Source: Thermobrachium celere DSM 8682 (lineage in GTDB: Bacteria; Bacillota; Clostridia; Clostridiales; Caloramatoraceae). From it: a stretch of DNA of 32,216 bases. A model generated the notes under the pieces. That model was not told where the DNA came from. It was given only the letters and a program-made list of their open reading frames with translations, and made no database searches. Shown here in pieces: positions 1 through 8,219 of this stretch; position 1 is the stretch's first letter, and each line of letters begins with the position of its first letter. The DNA lies in NCBI RefSeq assembly GCF_000430995.1, contig NZ_HF952022.1:44438-76653 (forward strand). The letters run 5' to 3'. The translations under genes were made by a program, and so were the position numbers.

Positions 1-404
1 GCGCTTTATAGTATCAACAGACAAATTTAACTCTTTTAAGCTAAACTTGACATACTATAAGTATTAGTAAGCTCTGTTATAACGTACATAGATAAAAGAT
101 TAGTGATTCTATAATAACGTGGCAAGAATTCAATATGCTCATAAAATCTTTTACCACAAATATTACAACGATATCTACGCTTTTTAATAACGAGAACAGT
201 AGGTTTTAAGAATAGAGGAATGTGTTTAACACGTTGTATTCTATAATCATGAACTCTACGAGTTTGAGAGTTACAACAAGGGCAAGTATGAGGTTTCTTC
301 TTCATTTCTAAATAAATCTCAAAGCAATTATCTGTATTAAGTATTTTTGTTACAATAACATCTTTAAAACCGAGTAGGTTTTTGATAAAATTATTATTGT
401 GCAC
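1..404 (-). pseudogene. ISL3-family transposase, N-terminal part, frameshifted
   Basis: The product begins with the ISL3-type N-terminal zinc-finger region: a CPCC motif and a CNICGKRFYEH motif, 18 to 40 residues apart and rich in Arg/Lys, which binds the element ends. A TTG at 425 opens the longest frame, but AAAGGAGG lies inside those first codons, so the GTG at 404, about nine bases after that ribosome site, is the better start. The frame ends at a TAA at 38-36 directly after Ser-Leu-Ala. Moving to the -1 frame, bases 36-1 read Lys-Glu-Leu-Asn-Leu-Ser-Val-Asp-Thr-Ile-Lys-Arg, which is what an intact ISL3 helix-turn-helix would show next. A small deletion or insertion, or less likely programmed frameshifting at the run of four A, therefore splits the gene. 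The rest of the usual 400 or more residues lies outside the window. Confidence 0.8.
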
Positions 405-482
405 TTGTTGGATGCCTCCTTTCAAATTGTGTGTGTGTAATTTATTATATCAGGCATCTAAACAGGTGCATATTTTTTTTGT

Positions 483-513
483 AAAAAAATATGCTGGGGC
501 TACGCCCCAACAT
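483..513 (-). terminator. Hairpin with T-run, inside or beside the IS end
   Basis: Arms 491-500 and 504-513 pair over ten positions with one G-T wobble around a three-base loop. On the minus strand they are followed by a run of seven T (489-483). It can terminate dnaC read-through and shield the transposase from it. If the IS boundary at 526 is right, this hairpin belongs to the element. Confidence 0.7.
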
Positions 514-529
514 TTATTATAGAACCTAT

Positions 530-565
530 AAAAATAAATGCTGGGAAGCCCCAGCATTTATTTTT
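530..565 (-). terminator. Terminator of the dnaD-dnaC unit
   Basis: Arms 530-545 and 550-565 are perfectly complementary over 16 bases with a four-base loop, and the stem ends in T/A runs. The stop codon of the dnaC-like gene (558-560) is inside one arm. Confidence 0.8.
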
Positions 566-1541
566 TAAATTTCTTTTGAATTCTAATATCCTCTCCATAA
601 AATTTAAATAGAGTAAAATGTCCTAGTATTCTTGATGTTATTCTTTCAGGGTAGTTTTGTATAATATCGTTTAGTTGAAAATTTGTGGATATAAGCATTT
701 TTTTCTTATTTAGTATTCTAGTGTTTATTATATTAAATAGTTCTGAGTATGAATAGGGGGTTACAGGTTCTGTTCCAAGGTCATCTATAATTAAGAAATC
801 ACACTCTAAGAGTTCATTAAGTTCATTATAGTTGGAATTTTCTTCAAATCTACACCTTCTTATTATGTCCATAAGATTTGCAGCAGTTTGATATATTACA
901 ACCTTTCCCTTATCTAATAACTCCTTTGCAATGCAGTTTGATAAGAATGTCTTTCCAAGACCTGAACTGCCATAAAAAAATAGGCTTTCATTTATTTTAT
1001 CAAAGTTTTTTGTATAGTTGACAGCATATGCATATATTCTTTCTATATTGTCACGTGGACTTAATTCTTCATTTTCATAAGGTCTAGAGGAATAATATTC
1101 AAAGTTAAATGTATCAAAGTTTTCTGTTCTTAATATTTCATTTAAGTTTGATTGTTGATAATACTTATTTATGAGTTTTTGTCTAAAACAACTACAGTAT
1201 TTATTATTTATATATCCTGTATCTTTACATTTTTTGCATTTATACTTTATTTCCATATAATCTATTGGATATCCATATCTAGATAGAAGTTCAGTCTTTT
1301 CAATTTTAAGATCTGTAATTTTTTCTTTTTGAGTATTTATATATTCTTCTATATTATCTATATCTTTAGAAACAACAGAAGTTGCAATTCTAAATCCTAT
1401 TTGTGAGATTTCTTTATCTATATCCTTTATTCTAGGTATCTTTTCATATATTTCTTCAATACGTTTTGACTGTTCTAACTTTGCATTTTCTCTTAGCTTT
1501 TCGTACTCATTTAAAATTTCAGATATATATTTATTCTTCAT
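558..1541 (-). CDS. dnaC: DnaC/DnaI-like helicase-loading ATPase
   Basis: This is an AAA+ ATPase of the DnaC/DnaI family, which loads the replicative DNA helicase. The 327-residue product has a helical N-terminal region, a zinc-type cluster at residues 102-118 (Cys102, Cys105, Cys116, Cys118), Walker A GSSGLGKT at 191-198 and Walker B FLIIDDLG at 249-256. The length suits the Firmicute family, which carries an N-terminal helicase-binding domain before the ATPase. The start ATG lies inside the last codons of the upstream dnaD-like gene (11-base overlap) and uses the GGAAGGGGGG in that gene as ribosome site, so the two are translationally coupled. It could be annotated dnaI; the family is certain, the symbol is convention. 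Confidence 0.9.
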   Translation of the reverse strand: MKNKYISEILNEYEKLRENAKLEQSKRIEEIYEKIPRIKDIDKEISQIGFRIATSVVSKDIDNIEEYINTQKEKITDLKIEKTELLSRYGYPIDYMEIKYKCKKCKDTGYINNKYCSCFRQKLINKYYQQSNLNEILRTENFDTFNFEYYSSRPYENEELSPRDNIERIYAYAVNYTKNFDKINESLFFYGSSGLGKTFLSNCIAKELLDKGKVVIYQTAANLMDIIRRCRFEENSNYNELNELLECDFLIIDDLGTEPVTPYSYSELFNIINTRILNKKKMLISTNFQLNDIIQNYPERITSRILGHFTLFKFYGEDIRIQKKFKK

Positions 1542-2469
1542 TTAATTCCCCCCTTCCTAGGAGCTTCTTTTCAAGTTCATTTATATCATATTGTCTTTGA
1601 CCACTGTAAGCTATATAAGGATGTACATTTTTTACTGTTTTATCTTTTTTAGTTGCCTTTTTATCAAGCTTTTTAATATCTTGAATTGTTTTTACCCCTA
1701 AATTATTCCAATCGGTAATTATTTTATCTATATAATTAAGATTAGCTTCGTTTATTCTCATAATAGCAATTCTACAGGCTTCTAATATAACATCTAAAGG
1801 CATTTTATAGGTATATACCCATTTTTCTAATAGTTGTTCTTGAGGTATGGATATATCTGTGTCCTTCAATCCTATATAATTTAATATCTTTCTATAATTT
1901 GCCCACTTTTCTTCATGCTTTTTTATATGATTTTGAGCATCTTCTATGGTCTTTATTCCCTTATCATGCCAGCCTATTGCAACTTTTTCTATATATCTAA
2001 TATCTGTTTTCTTTTTAGATACACAATATTCAATAAGAAAAATTAGGACCTCTAATGAAAAATTAAATTTATCCATAAGCATAGTGAAAAACTTATAGTC
2101 TGAAGGGGTAAGAGGTCTTCCAAGAGCTATCTCTATTTCTTTAAATATATTTTTGTTATTATCTATAACAACAAAACAGGAATCATCATCTAAATTGAAG
2201 GAATTAAAACTTATTTCTCCGCTGTCAGAGATATAAATTAAATTATTCTCCTGCCAATAGCCTAATGCGTTTATAACTTCAGATTCTGGTATATTTAATT
2301 TTTTAGAAATAATTTCTGTAGAACATATGGTATTAGTATAAGACAATCTTAAAAGGGTTAAGTAAACTTTAATATAGTCTCCATGAGCTTTTGGTAAGTA
2401 TTTATCAATAAATACTGTAGATAAAGGGATAAATTTAGCCTCTGGAGGAGACAATGTGATGTTTGGCAT
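1531..2469 (-). CDS. DnaD/DnaB-type primosomal protein with two DnaB_2 domains
   Basis: The 312-residue product looks like a Firmicute replication-restart and initiation protein that works with the DnaC/DnaI loader. Residues about 30-85 look like a winged helix (a Ser-Thr-Glu-Ile-Ile-Ser-Lys-Lys-Leu recognition region). Two DnaB_2 repeats follow, each ending in the family's YxxxIxxxW-type motif: YIEKVAIGW at 159-167 and YIDKIITDW at 246-254, both followed by a Gly-[Ile/Val]-Lys-Thr-Ile segment. Two repeats in one chain are common in clostridial members, which combine features of Bacillus DnaD and DnaB. The ATG follows AGGAAGTGAT at good spacing. It is the first gene of a two-gene unit with the helicase loader downstream. 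Confidence 0.88.
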   Translation of the reverse strand: MPNITLSPPEAKFIPLSTVFIDKYLPKAHGDYIKVYLTLLRLSYTNTICSTEIISKKLNIPESEVINALGYWQENNLIYISDSGEISFNSFNLDDDSCFVVIDNNKNIFKEIEIALGRPLTPSDYKFFTMLMDKFNFSLEVLIFLIEYCVSKKKTDIRYIEKVAIGWHDKGIKTIEDAQNHIKKHEEKWANYRKILNYIGLKDTDISIPQEQLLEKWVYTYKMPLDVILEACRIAIMRINEANLNYIDKIITDWNNLGVKTIQDIKKLDKKATKKDKTVKNVHPYIAYSGQRQYDINELEKKLLGRGELNEE

Positions 2470-2591
2470 TTTATCACTTCCTAATGGATTTTTTAGCTTA
2501 TAATATTATAACAGAAGTGATTATATACCTCAATAAAGTAGAATATGAATAAAAAATAAAATATAGCATATATTAAGTAAGAAACTGTTTG

Positions 2592-2620
2592 TTGCACTTG
2601 AAGGTAAGTTATAGTATTAT
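2592..2620 (+). promoter_or_regulatory. Sigma-A-type promoter of the M23 peptidase gene
   Basis: TTGCAC (2592-2597), a 17-base spacer and TATTAT (2615-2620) lie just ahead of an AAAGGAGGGG ribosome site. This is the clearest promoter in the 177-base gap between the divergent dnaD-like and M23 genes. Confidence 0.6.
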
Positions 2621-2646
2621 AAATATGTACGAAAGGAGGGGAAGTG

Positions 2647-3993
2647 GTGAATAATTTTGTTAAGTTTATTAAAAGAATTGAGTATAGTGGTTTAATGGGG
2701 GTACTATTTGGGATTGCGTTAACTGTACTTACTCTTAATCTTTATGTTCAGTCTAACGCAATTTATATGGTTAAGGTTTCAGGAAAAGAATTAGGCTATG
2801 TAAAAGGAATAGATGAAGTAAATAAGGCAGTAGAAAGAATAAAGCAGACAGATGGAAAGTATGTTTTAAAGGATGTACAAATAGATAAATGTAAAGATGG
2901 TAGCGGAAAAACTTTAAATTCACAGGAGATAGAGACAAGGCTTAGAAAAGAGCTGAAACTTAAAATTCCAGCATATATAGTAAGAGTTGGAGATGTTCAG
3001 GTTGCAGTTTTAGCTTCAAAGAATGATTATGAATTATTAGTTGAAACTTTAAAGAAAAGATATATACCAAAGTATGATAAAACAATTTCAGTAGAGATCA
3101 ATTCATTTAAAATAGATGAAAATATAAACTTTACAGTTCAATATGTAGATGCCATATTAGTTGAAGATGTAGATGAAGTAGCAGAAAAAATAATAAAGGG
3201 AAAATTAGTTGAACAGACATATATAGTTAAAGAAGGAGACACTATTTGGGAAATTTCATCAAAGTTTGGGTTAAGCATTGATCAAATTACTACATATAAT
3301 CCAAAGCTGGATCTAAATAAGATTAAACCAGGACAGGAAATAAAAATAGTGAAAAACGAGCCATATTTTAATGTGGAAATGGATTTAAATGTAGTAACCA
3401 ATGAAGAAGTTCCTTATGAAGTAAAGGAAGTATATGATAAAACTATAAATAAGGGTAAGCAGGTAGTAAAGGAATATGGAAGTAATGGTTTAGCTGAAGT
3501 TACTAAGAATATAAAAGTAGTAAATGGAAATGTTGTTGATGAAACTCTGATAGCATCAAAACTAATAAAGGAACCTAAGAATAAGGTTGTTGTCATAGGA
3601 ACTAAACAATCTAATATAGTTGCTTCAGGAATGTTTATAAGACCTTCAAGAGGATACATATCCTCTCACTTTGGAAGAAGATGGGGAAGAATGCACGAAG
3701 GAATTGATATAGCAGCACCTACAGGTACCCCAATACATGCAGCAGATGCAGGAAGGGTAGTTTTTGCAGGTTGGATGTCAGGATATGGTAAGTGCATAAT
3801 GATAGATCATGGAAACGGATATAGAACAGTATACGGCCATGCAAGTAAATTGTATGTATCTGCGGGAACTAGGGTATCAAAAGGACAGTTGATAGCAGCA
3901 GTAGGTTCAACAGGAAGATCAACAGGACCACATCTTCATTTTGAAATTAGAAAAAATGGAGTACCTCAAAATCCAATTAAGTATATAAAATAA
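2647..3993 (+). CDS. Membrane-anchored LysM-G5-M23 peptidoglycan endopeptidase
   Basis: This is probably a cell-wall hydrolase that cuts peptide cross-links outside the membrane. Counting from the GTG at 2644, residues 16-38 form one membrane segment or uncleaved signal anchor. A LysM domain (192-237) binds glycan, a G5 domain (about 247-320) follows, and the C-terminal M23 (LytM) domain spans about 328-449. Its zinc ligands are visible: His351 and Asp355 in HEGID, and His432 in the HLH motif; His399 is the second catalytic histidine. Two GTG codons are adjacent. The second (2647) is better placed, seven bases after AGGAGG. The layout matches clostridial spore- or division-linked M23 proteins, but nothing here shows which role applies. 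A strong hairpin follows directly. Confidence 0.9.
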   Translation: MNNFVKFIKRIEYSGLMGVLFGIALTVLTLNLYVQSNAIYMVKVSGKELGYVKGIDEVNKAVERIKQTDGKYVLKDVQIDKCKDGSGKTLNSQEIETRLRKELKLKIPAYIVRVGDVQVAVLASKNDYELLVETLKKRYIPKYDKTISVEINSFKIDENINFTVQYVDAILVEDVDEVAEKIIKGKLVEQTYIVKEGDTIWEISSKFGLSIDQITTYNPKLDLNKIKPGQEIKIVKNEPYFNVEMDLNVVTNEEVPYEVKEVYDKTINKGKQVVKEYGSNGLAEVTKNIKVVNGNVVDETLIASKLIKEPKNKVVVIGTKQSNIVASGMFIRPSRGYISSHFGRRWGRMHEGIDIAAPTGTPIHAADAGRVVFAGWMSGYGKCIMIDHGNGYRTVYGHASKLYVSAGTRVSKGQLIAAVGSTGRSTGPHLHFEIRKNGVPQNPIKYIK

Positions 3994-4016
3994 GCCCCAT
4001 AGGGGCTTATTTTTTT
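3990..4016. terminator. Bidirectional terminator
   Basis: Arms 3990-3998 and 4002-4010 pair perfectly (core AAGCCCC/GGGGCTT) with a three-base loop and seven T after it. It closes the M23 gene on the plus strand and contains the stop codon of the convergent subtilase (4007-4009). Confidence 0.9.
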
Positions 4017-5203
4017 AGTATTTTATCAAACACGAACATTCCTGCACCTTGAGCATTTTTGTTTTCACCTATAGATTTTGAAGATAAAATAAGAATGCTT
4101 TTTATATCCTTAACTGTAAGATTAGGGTTATATTCAAGTAAAAGTGCTATACATCCAGATATAACAGCACTAGATATGGAGGTGCCTGATGCATAAGTGT
4201 AGGGATTTTGAATTGAATATTTGTAAGTTCTTAAAGGGTTATAATTTCTATCACAGTTTAATGACAGCACATTTATACATGGAACTACAAGATCGGGTTT
4301 ATTTATTCCGTCAATAGTCGGTCCCCTTCCTGAAAAATTTGCAATTTTAATAGTTTTTCTATCTGAATCAACATAAGCACCTCCAACTGTTATGACATCC
4401 TTCATATTACCCGGGAAATATATGCTCATACTTTGCGGACCTAAATTTCCTGAAGATACGACAGGAACTATGTTATTTTCAATAAGTTTATTTATTGCCT
4501 TTTCAAGAGGATTATTAGGCAAGCTATTTATATATGGAAATTCGAAGGGTAAACAGACAATCCTTATATTAAATTCATCCTTCATTAATATTATTGATTC
4601 AATTGCTATTATAATGTCTGACATATATCCATAGCCTAAAGAATCAAAACATTTAAATATACATAATTTTGAGTCAGGTGCAATTCCCTTATAGGATTTG
4701 TTTGTATGTCCACTTGATGCAATTATTCCAGATAAAAAAGTTCCATGTCCATGATCATCATATGGCTTGCTAATATTATTAATGAAATCTTTAAAATACA
4801 CTATTGAATTTTTATTTGAGATAAGGTCAGGATGTGGAAAACATCCGGTGTCAATTAGTGCTATTCCTATATCTTTACCAGTTAGAGAAAGGCTGTGGGC
4901 AAATTTTACACCAATAGTCTGAGAAATATTATTTAAACAAAGCATAGCTTTGTAATCAAAACAAATATAAGATATGTCTGGGTTTTCTGTAACTTTGTCA
5001 ATTGATATAGGAGAAAGCTCACATGCTATTGCATTTATTATCTTGTATTCATATTTTATTTTACCACCATTATAAACAATAGAGTTTTTACTAGATTTTA
5101 GATTATTTTTATAGGTTACTATAACAGGTATTTTTCTTTTAGAGTTTATGTTCATATATTCCTTTAATTTTTTATCTATCTTTTTGTTTAAAAACCAAAA
5201 CAT
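4007..5203 (-). CDS. Subtilisin-like (S8) serine peptidase without signal peptide
   Basis: This is a subtilase of 398 residues. The triad is intact: Asp118 in the ALIDTG motif, His153 in HGHGT and Ser342 in ASGTS, with the oxyanion Asn253 in SSGN. Residues about 25-85 look like an I9-type propeptide/inhibitor region. The N-terminus is charged after a short Phe/Trp stretch and has no signal peptide, so an intracellular enzyme of the AprX type is likely, though export by another route is possible. The start is supported by AGGTGAT ahead of ATG. The gene stands alone between convergent M23 and divergent FmdB genes. Substrates cannot be read from the sequence. Confidence 0.9.
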   Translation of the reverse strand: MFWFLNKKIDKKLKEYMNINSKRKIPVIVTYKNNLKSSKNSIVYNGGKIKYEYKIINAIACELSPISIDKVTENPDISYICFDYKAMLCLNNISQTIGVKFAHSLSLTGKDIGIALIDTGCFPHPDLISNKNSIVYFKDFINNISKPYDDHGHGTFLSGIIASSGHTNKSYKGIAPDSKLCIFKCFDSLGYGYMSDIIIAIESIILMKDEFNIRIVCLPFEFPYINSLPNNPLEKAINKLIENNIVPVVSSGNLGPQSMSIYFPGNMKDVITVGGAYVDSDRKTIKIANFSGRGPTIDGINKPDLVVPCINVLSLNCDRNYNPLRTYKYSIQNPYTYASGTSISSAVISGCIALLLEYNPNLTVKDIKSILILSSKSIGENKNAQGAGMFVFDKILKK

Positions 5204-5378
5204 TATATCACCTATTTAAATTTATGCAATACATTATATGCATCTAATACTAAGTTTGTTACATATTTTTATATGCATTAAAATCCTTTTGTATAAAAAT
5301 TATTTAGTATATTATGGTAGCCTTATACGTTGCTTATGTTTTTTATAGGTGATAAAATGATTACAGGGAGGGATTATT

Positions 5379-5561
5379 ATGGCGTTAATTGACTTTAAAT
5401 GTAAGGAATGTGGACATGAGTTTTTTGAAATAGTAAATAGTAATGATAAGGTATTATGCCCAAAGTGTAAAAGTGAAAATGTAGAAAGAATATATAAAGG
5501 AAAGTTTTACGGCAAGGGAAGTTGCAGTGGTGGATGCTCTACATGCTCAGGATGCCATTAA
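5379..5561 (+). CDS. FmdB-family zinc-ribbon protein
   Basis: This 60-residue protein carries the FmdB zinc ribbon: Cys8-x2-Cys11 (CKEC) and Cys28-x2-Cys31 (CPKC). The tail is rich in Gly, Ser and Cys and ends in Cys-His, a feature common in clostridial members and perhaps an extra metal site. The family is often annotated as a regulatory protein after FmdB of methylotrophs, but its biochemical role is unsettled. GGGAGGGATTATT precedes the ATG. It is a single gene with its own terminator and is convergent with the Spo0E-like gene. Confidence 0.88.
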   Translation: MALIDFKCKECGHEFFEIVNSNDKVLCPKCKSENVERIYKGKFYGKGSCSGGCSTCSGCH

Positions 5562-5562
5562 T

Positions 5563-5587
5563 AAAAGCGTGGGAAACCCACGCTTTT
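5563..5587. terminator. Bidirectional terminator between FmdB and Spo0E-like genes
   Basis: Arms 5563-5573 and 5577-5587 are perfectly complementary (core AAGCGTGGG) around an AAA loop, with T-rich tails on both strands. The Spo0E-like stop codon (5586-5588) overlaps the distal arm. Confidence 0.85.
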
Positions 5588-5750
5588 ATACTGTTACTGA
5601 AAGCTTTGTGTAAAGAACTATCAACTTATCAAGTTCTTGGCTTAAGGATAATACTTTTGAATAGTTTTCTTTTCTTATACCATTTTTTAGTTGTAAATTC
5701 AATTCATTTGATAGATTTTCAATTTTCTTCTTTAGTTCGTTTTTTACCAT
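5586..5750 (-). CDS. Spo0E-like aspartyl-phosphate phosphatase (short)
   Basis: A 54-residue product that a length-filtered gene search would miss. Residues 37-49 read SQELDKLIVLYTK, which matches the Spo0E signature SxELDxLI followed by a hydrophobic/Lys segment. The N-terminal half is a Lys/Glu-rich helix, as expected for the two-helix fold. Members dephosphorylate Spo0A-P and so hold back sporulation. GGTGGGGGAT lies just ahead of the ATG, and a good promoter stands at 5796-5824. The gene converges on fmdB and shares its terminator. Family membership is well supported by the motif; the partner response regulator is inferred from the family. Confidence 0.85.
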   Translation of the reverse strand: MVKNELKKKIENLSNELNLQLKNGIRKENYSKVLSLSQELDKLIVLYTKLSVTV

Positions 5751-5795
5751 ATTTATCCCCCACCATTTACACTTTTAAAGACAGCGACAGAAAAC

Positions 5796-5824
5796 ATTTT
5801 AGCATTTTTAGAAGTTAAAGTCAA
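5796..5824 (-). promoter_or_regulatory. Promoter of the Spo0E-like gene
   Basis: On the minus strand TTGACT (5824-5819), a 17-base spacer and TAAAAT (5801-5796) precede the Spo0E-like ribosome site. The elements and spacing are close to the sigma-A consensus. Confidence 0.65.
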
Positions 5825-5846
5825 TATTTGTTAAAAAATAGTTTAT

Positions 5847-6743
5847 CTAATCAAAAAAATTAAACTGCATTTGTTTAATGTGTAAAATGAATTCTCTTGC
5901 AGCTGGTGATAGAGTCTTTTTATTATGACATACCAAGTATATAGGTCTTGACACTTTAAAGTCATCAATGGTGTGGGATTTTAAAATACCAGCTTCAATT
6001 AAATCTTTACAAGCATAGTATGAAACTATTGCAACCCCAAGCTTGTTTTTAACAAATTGAATTACAGCTTCAAGGCTATTTACATTTAACACAACATTTA
6101 AATCTTCAATATTTATATTTTTAGCTTCTAAACTTCTTTCAAATACATGCCTTGTGGCAGAACCATCTTCCCTTTGAATAAATGGGAGTTTAATTAAATC
6201 GTTTATTTTTATTGTTTCTGGTAAGTAATCTAGGTTACTAACAAGAATTAATTCATCTTCAAATAACTTAGTATAATTTAATTTACAATCTTCTATTATT
6301 TCTCCCACAATTCCTAAATCTGCTTCAAAGGCAAGAAGCTGATCAACTACGTATTGTGTACTACCTTCCTTAATGTCGTAATTTACTTCATTATATATAT
6401 CATTAAATGTTTTAATCATATATGGAAGAAGAAAACGGCAAGGTGTAGTACTAGCAGCTATAGTAATTCTACCACATATTTTGTTATCGTAATCTGATAG
6501 ATTAGAAATTGCAGAATTTCTAATGTTTATAAGATTTACGGCATATTCATAGAATATTTTACCAGCCTCTGTTAATCGTATGTCCTTTCCATTTCTATCA
6601 AACAAAACTACCTTTAATTCCTTTTCAAGAGATAGTATATGGGAACTTATGGTAGGTTGTGATAGGAATGTTGCTTCAGCTGCCTTTGAAAAGCTCTTAT
6701 ATTTAGCTACATTAACAAATGCTTCTATTTGTTTAAAGTCCAT
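5847..6743 (-). CDS. LysR-family transcriptional regulator
   Basis: A LysR regulator of 298 residues. The N-terminal helix-turn-helix (about residues 2-60) contains SFSKAAEATFLSQPTISSHI, and the rest is a two-lobe LysR effector domain (about 88-295) with a FVKNKLGVAIVSYYAC segment. The N-terminal stretch resembles the group annotated as selenium-metabolism-associated LysR regulators and also CysL. No selenium or sulfur gene is adjacent, so the target is unknown. Two GTG codons lie upstream in frame, but they form part of the GGGGTGGTG ribosome site, so the ATG at 6743 is the start. It is divergent from murA. Confidence 0.85.
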   Translation of the reverse strand: MDFKQIEAFVNVAKYKSFSKAAEATFLSQPTISSHILSLEKELKVVLFDRNGKDIRLTEAGKIFYEYAVNLINIRNSAISNLSDYDNKICGRITIAASTTPCRFLLPYMIKTFNDIYNEVNYDIKEGSTQYVVDQLLAFEADLGIVGEIIEDCKLNYTKLFEDELILVSNLDYLPETIKINDLIKLPFIQREDGSATRHVFERSLEAKNINIEDLNVVLNVNSLEAVIQFVKNKLGVAIVSYYACKDLIEAGILKSHTIDDFKVSRPIYLVCHNKKTLSPAAREFILHIKQMQFNFFD

Positions 6744-6761
6744 AAACACCACCCCAATTAT

Positions 6762-6790
6762 ATAGTAAATGAATATAACAAAAATTTCAA
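6762..6790 (-). promoter_or_regulatory. Promoter of the LysR gene
   Basis: TTGAAA (6790-6785), a 17-base spacer and TACTAT (6767-6762) on the minus strand. Farther upstream an AACAA...TTGTT dyad (about 6819-6844) could be a LysR-type T-N11-A operator for autoregulation. Confidence 0.45.
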
Positions 6791-6864
6791 CATTTTAAAC
6801 AAAATACTTTTTATTCATTAACAATATAGTTATAATTTGTTATCAAAAAAAATAAAAAAATGTA

Positions 6865-6893
6865 TTAAAAAAATAAAGATTAAGTGCTATAAT
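6865..6893 (+). promoter_or_regulatory. Possible murA promoter
   Basis: A perfect TATAAT at 6888-6893 has only a weak -35 match, TTAAAA, 17 bases upstream at 6865-6870. The -10 box is convincing; the full promoter is less so. Confidence 0.45.
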
Positions 6894-6959
6894 ATCAACT
6901 ATGGGTAGAAATATGGATAATTAGATAAATTAATATAGATAGAAGGATGGGTGCTGTTT

Positions 6960-8219
6960 ATGGAAAAATTAGTTATAGAAGGTGGAATTCCTTTAAAGGG
7001 AGAGGTTGTAATTGGCGGAGCTAAAAATGCAGCTGTTGCGATTCTTCCTGCAGTAATACTTGCAGATAAAGGTGAATTTGTAATAGAGAATCTTCCACAA
7101 ATAGAGGATATAAAATGCCTAGAAGAAATTTTAAAGTCTCTTGGAGCAAATGTTGAAGAAGTAGGAGAAGGTGCATTAAAAATAGATGTTAAGGGAGTAA
7201 AGGATTTTAGAGCCTTAAGTGAAGAAGTTAAAAAGATGAGAGCTTCATATTATCTTTTAGGTTCACTTTTGGCTAAATTTGGTCGTGCAGAAGTTGCTTT
7301 CCCAGGGGGCTGCCCTATTGGTGTAAGACCAATAGATCAGCATATAAAGGGATTTGAAGCAATGGGAGCAAAGGTAACAATAGAACATGGTGTGATAAAG
7401 GCCTATACAGAATCAGGGCTTAAGGGAGCACATATATTTTTAGACGTTGTAAGTGTGGGTGCTACAATAAACATAATGCTTGCTGCAACAAAGGCTGAAG
7501 GTGTAACTATAATTGAAAATGCTGCAAAGGAACCTCATGTTGTAGATGTTGCAAACTTTTTAAATAGCATGGGGGCAAAAATTAAAGGTGCAGGAACAGA
7601 TGTAATTAAGATATATGGTGTTAAAGAATTAGAAGCATGTAACTATAGTGTTATACCAGACCAAATAGAAGCAGGAACATATATGGTGGCAGCAGCTGCA
7701 ACACAAGGCGATGTTGTATTAAAGAACGTAATACCAAAACATCTAGAATCAATAACTGCAAAGCTTTTAGAGATGGGTGTTATTGTTGAGGAAGGAGAAG
7801 ATACAGTAAGAGTTTATTGTAAAAAAAGACCTAAGGGTGTAAATATAAAGACACTTCCATATCCAGGATTCCCAACAGATCTTCAACAACCAATGTCAAC
7901 GTTGTGTACAATAGCTGAAGGGGTAAGTATAATAAATGAAAGTATATGGGAAGGACGTTTTAAACACTGTGATGAATTAAAAAGAATGGGAGCAAAAATT
8001 AAAGTAGAAGGAAGAATAGCTGTAATTGAAGGGATAGATAAACTATCAGGTGCAGAAGTTGCAGCAACAGATTTAAGAGGTGGAGCAGCTCTAGTTGTTG
8101 CTGGACTTGTTGCAGATGGTGTAACTGAAATAACTAACATCAGACATATAGATAGAGGATATGAGAAAATAGAGTATAAATTACAAAAATTGGGTGCAAA
8201 AATAAAGAGAGTAAAATAA
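6960..8219 (+). CDS. murA: UDP-N-acetylglucosamine 1-carboxyvinyltransferase
   Basis: MurA transfers enolpyruvate from PEP to UDP-GlcNAc, the first committed step of peptidoglycan synthesis, in the cytosol. From the ATG at 6960 the product is 419 residues, the normal family length. Lys22-Asn23 in GGAKNAAV and the loop Cys118 in [11 protein letters not shown] are present; this Cys is the residue attacked by fosfomycin. The C-terminal [12 protein letters not shown] motif holds the conserved Arg. A GTG nine bases earlier directly abuts AAGGATGG and is too close, so the ATG is preferred. Clostridia often carry two murA paralogues; which one this is cannot be told here. It is monocistronic with a strong terminator. 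Confidence 0.95.
   Translation: MEKLVIEGGIPLKGEVVIGGAKNAAVAILPAVILADKGEFVIENLPQIEDIKCLEEILKSLGANVEEVGEGALKIDVKGVKDFRALSEEVKKMRASYYLLGSLLAKFGRAEVAFPGGCPIGVRPIDQHIKGFEAMGAKVTIEHGVIKAYTESGLKGAHIFLDVVSVGATINIMLAATKAEGVTIIENAAKEPHVVDVANFLNSMGAKIKGAGTDVIKIYGVKELEACNYSVIPDQIEAGTYMVAAAATQGDVVLKNVIPKHLESITAKLLEMGVIVEEGEDTVRVYCKKRPKGVNIKTLPYPGFPTDLQQPMSTLCTIAEGVSIINESIWEGRFKHCDELKRMGAKIKVEGRIAVIEGIDKLSGAEVAATDLRGGAALVVAGLVADGVTEITNIRHIDRGYEKIEYKLQKLGAKIKRVK

Larger units (their letters stand above)
1..526 (-). mobile_element. Left part of an ISL3-family insertion sequence
   Basis: The transposase gene on the minus strand starts at 404 and runs off the left edge, so only one end of the element can be in the window. 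On the minus strand, GGTTCTATAATAAATGTTGGGG begins at base 526 and resembles the GGTTCT-type terminal repeats of clostridial ISL3 elements. The next eight bases outward, 527-534, would be the target duplication if the end is right. The other end is not visible, so neither the repeat nor the duplication can be confirmed. The boundary is inferred; the transposase itself is much better supported. Confidence 0.5.

Noticed and set aside
5204-5378. Promoter for fmdB using TTGTAT near 5289
   Set aside because: The nearest -10-like boxes give a spacer of 15 bases or fewer good matches. The 175-base gap must carry divergent promoters, but I could not place them with confidence.
5522-5818. Plus-strand open frame of about 98 codons after fmdB
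   Set aside because: It starts inside fmdB, runs through the terminator hairpin and lies opposite the Spo0E-like gene, which has the better ribosome site, promoter and family motif.
7883-8140. Minus-strand open frame inside murA, and similar frames inside htrA, mglA, mglC and rbsB
   Set aside because: They lie wholly within conserved genes, have Ser/Pro/Thr-rich compositions typical of antisense frames, and lack ribosome sites.
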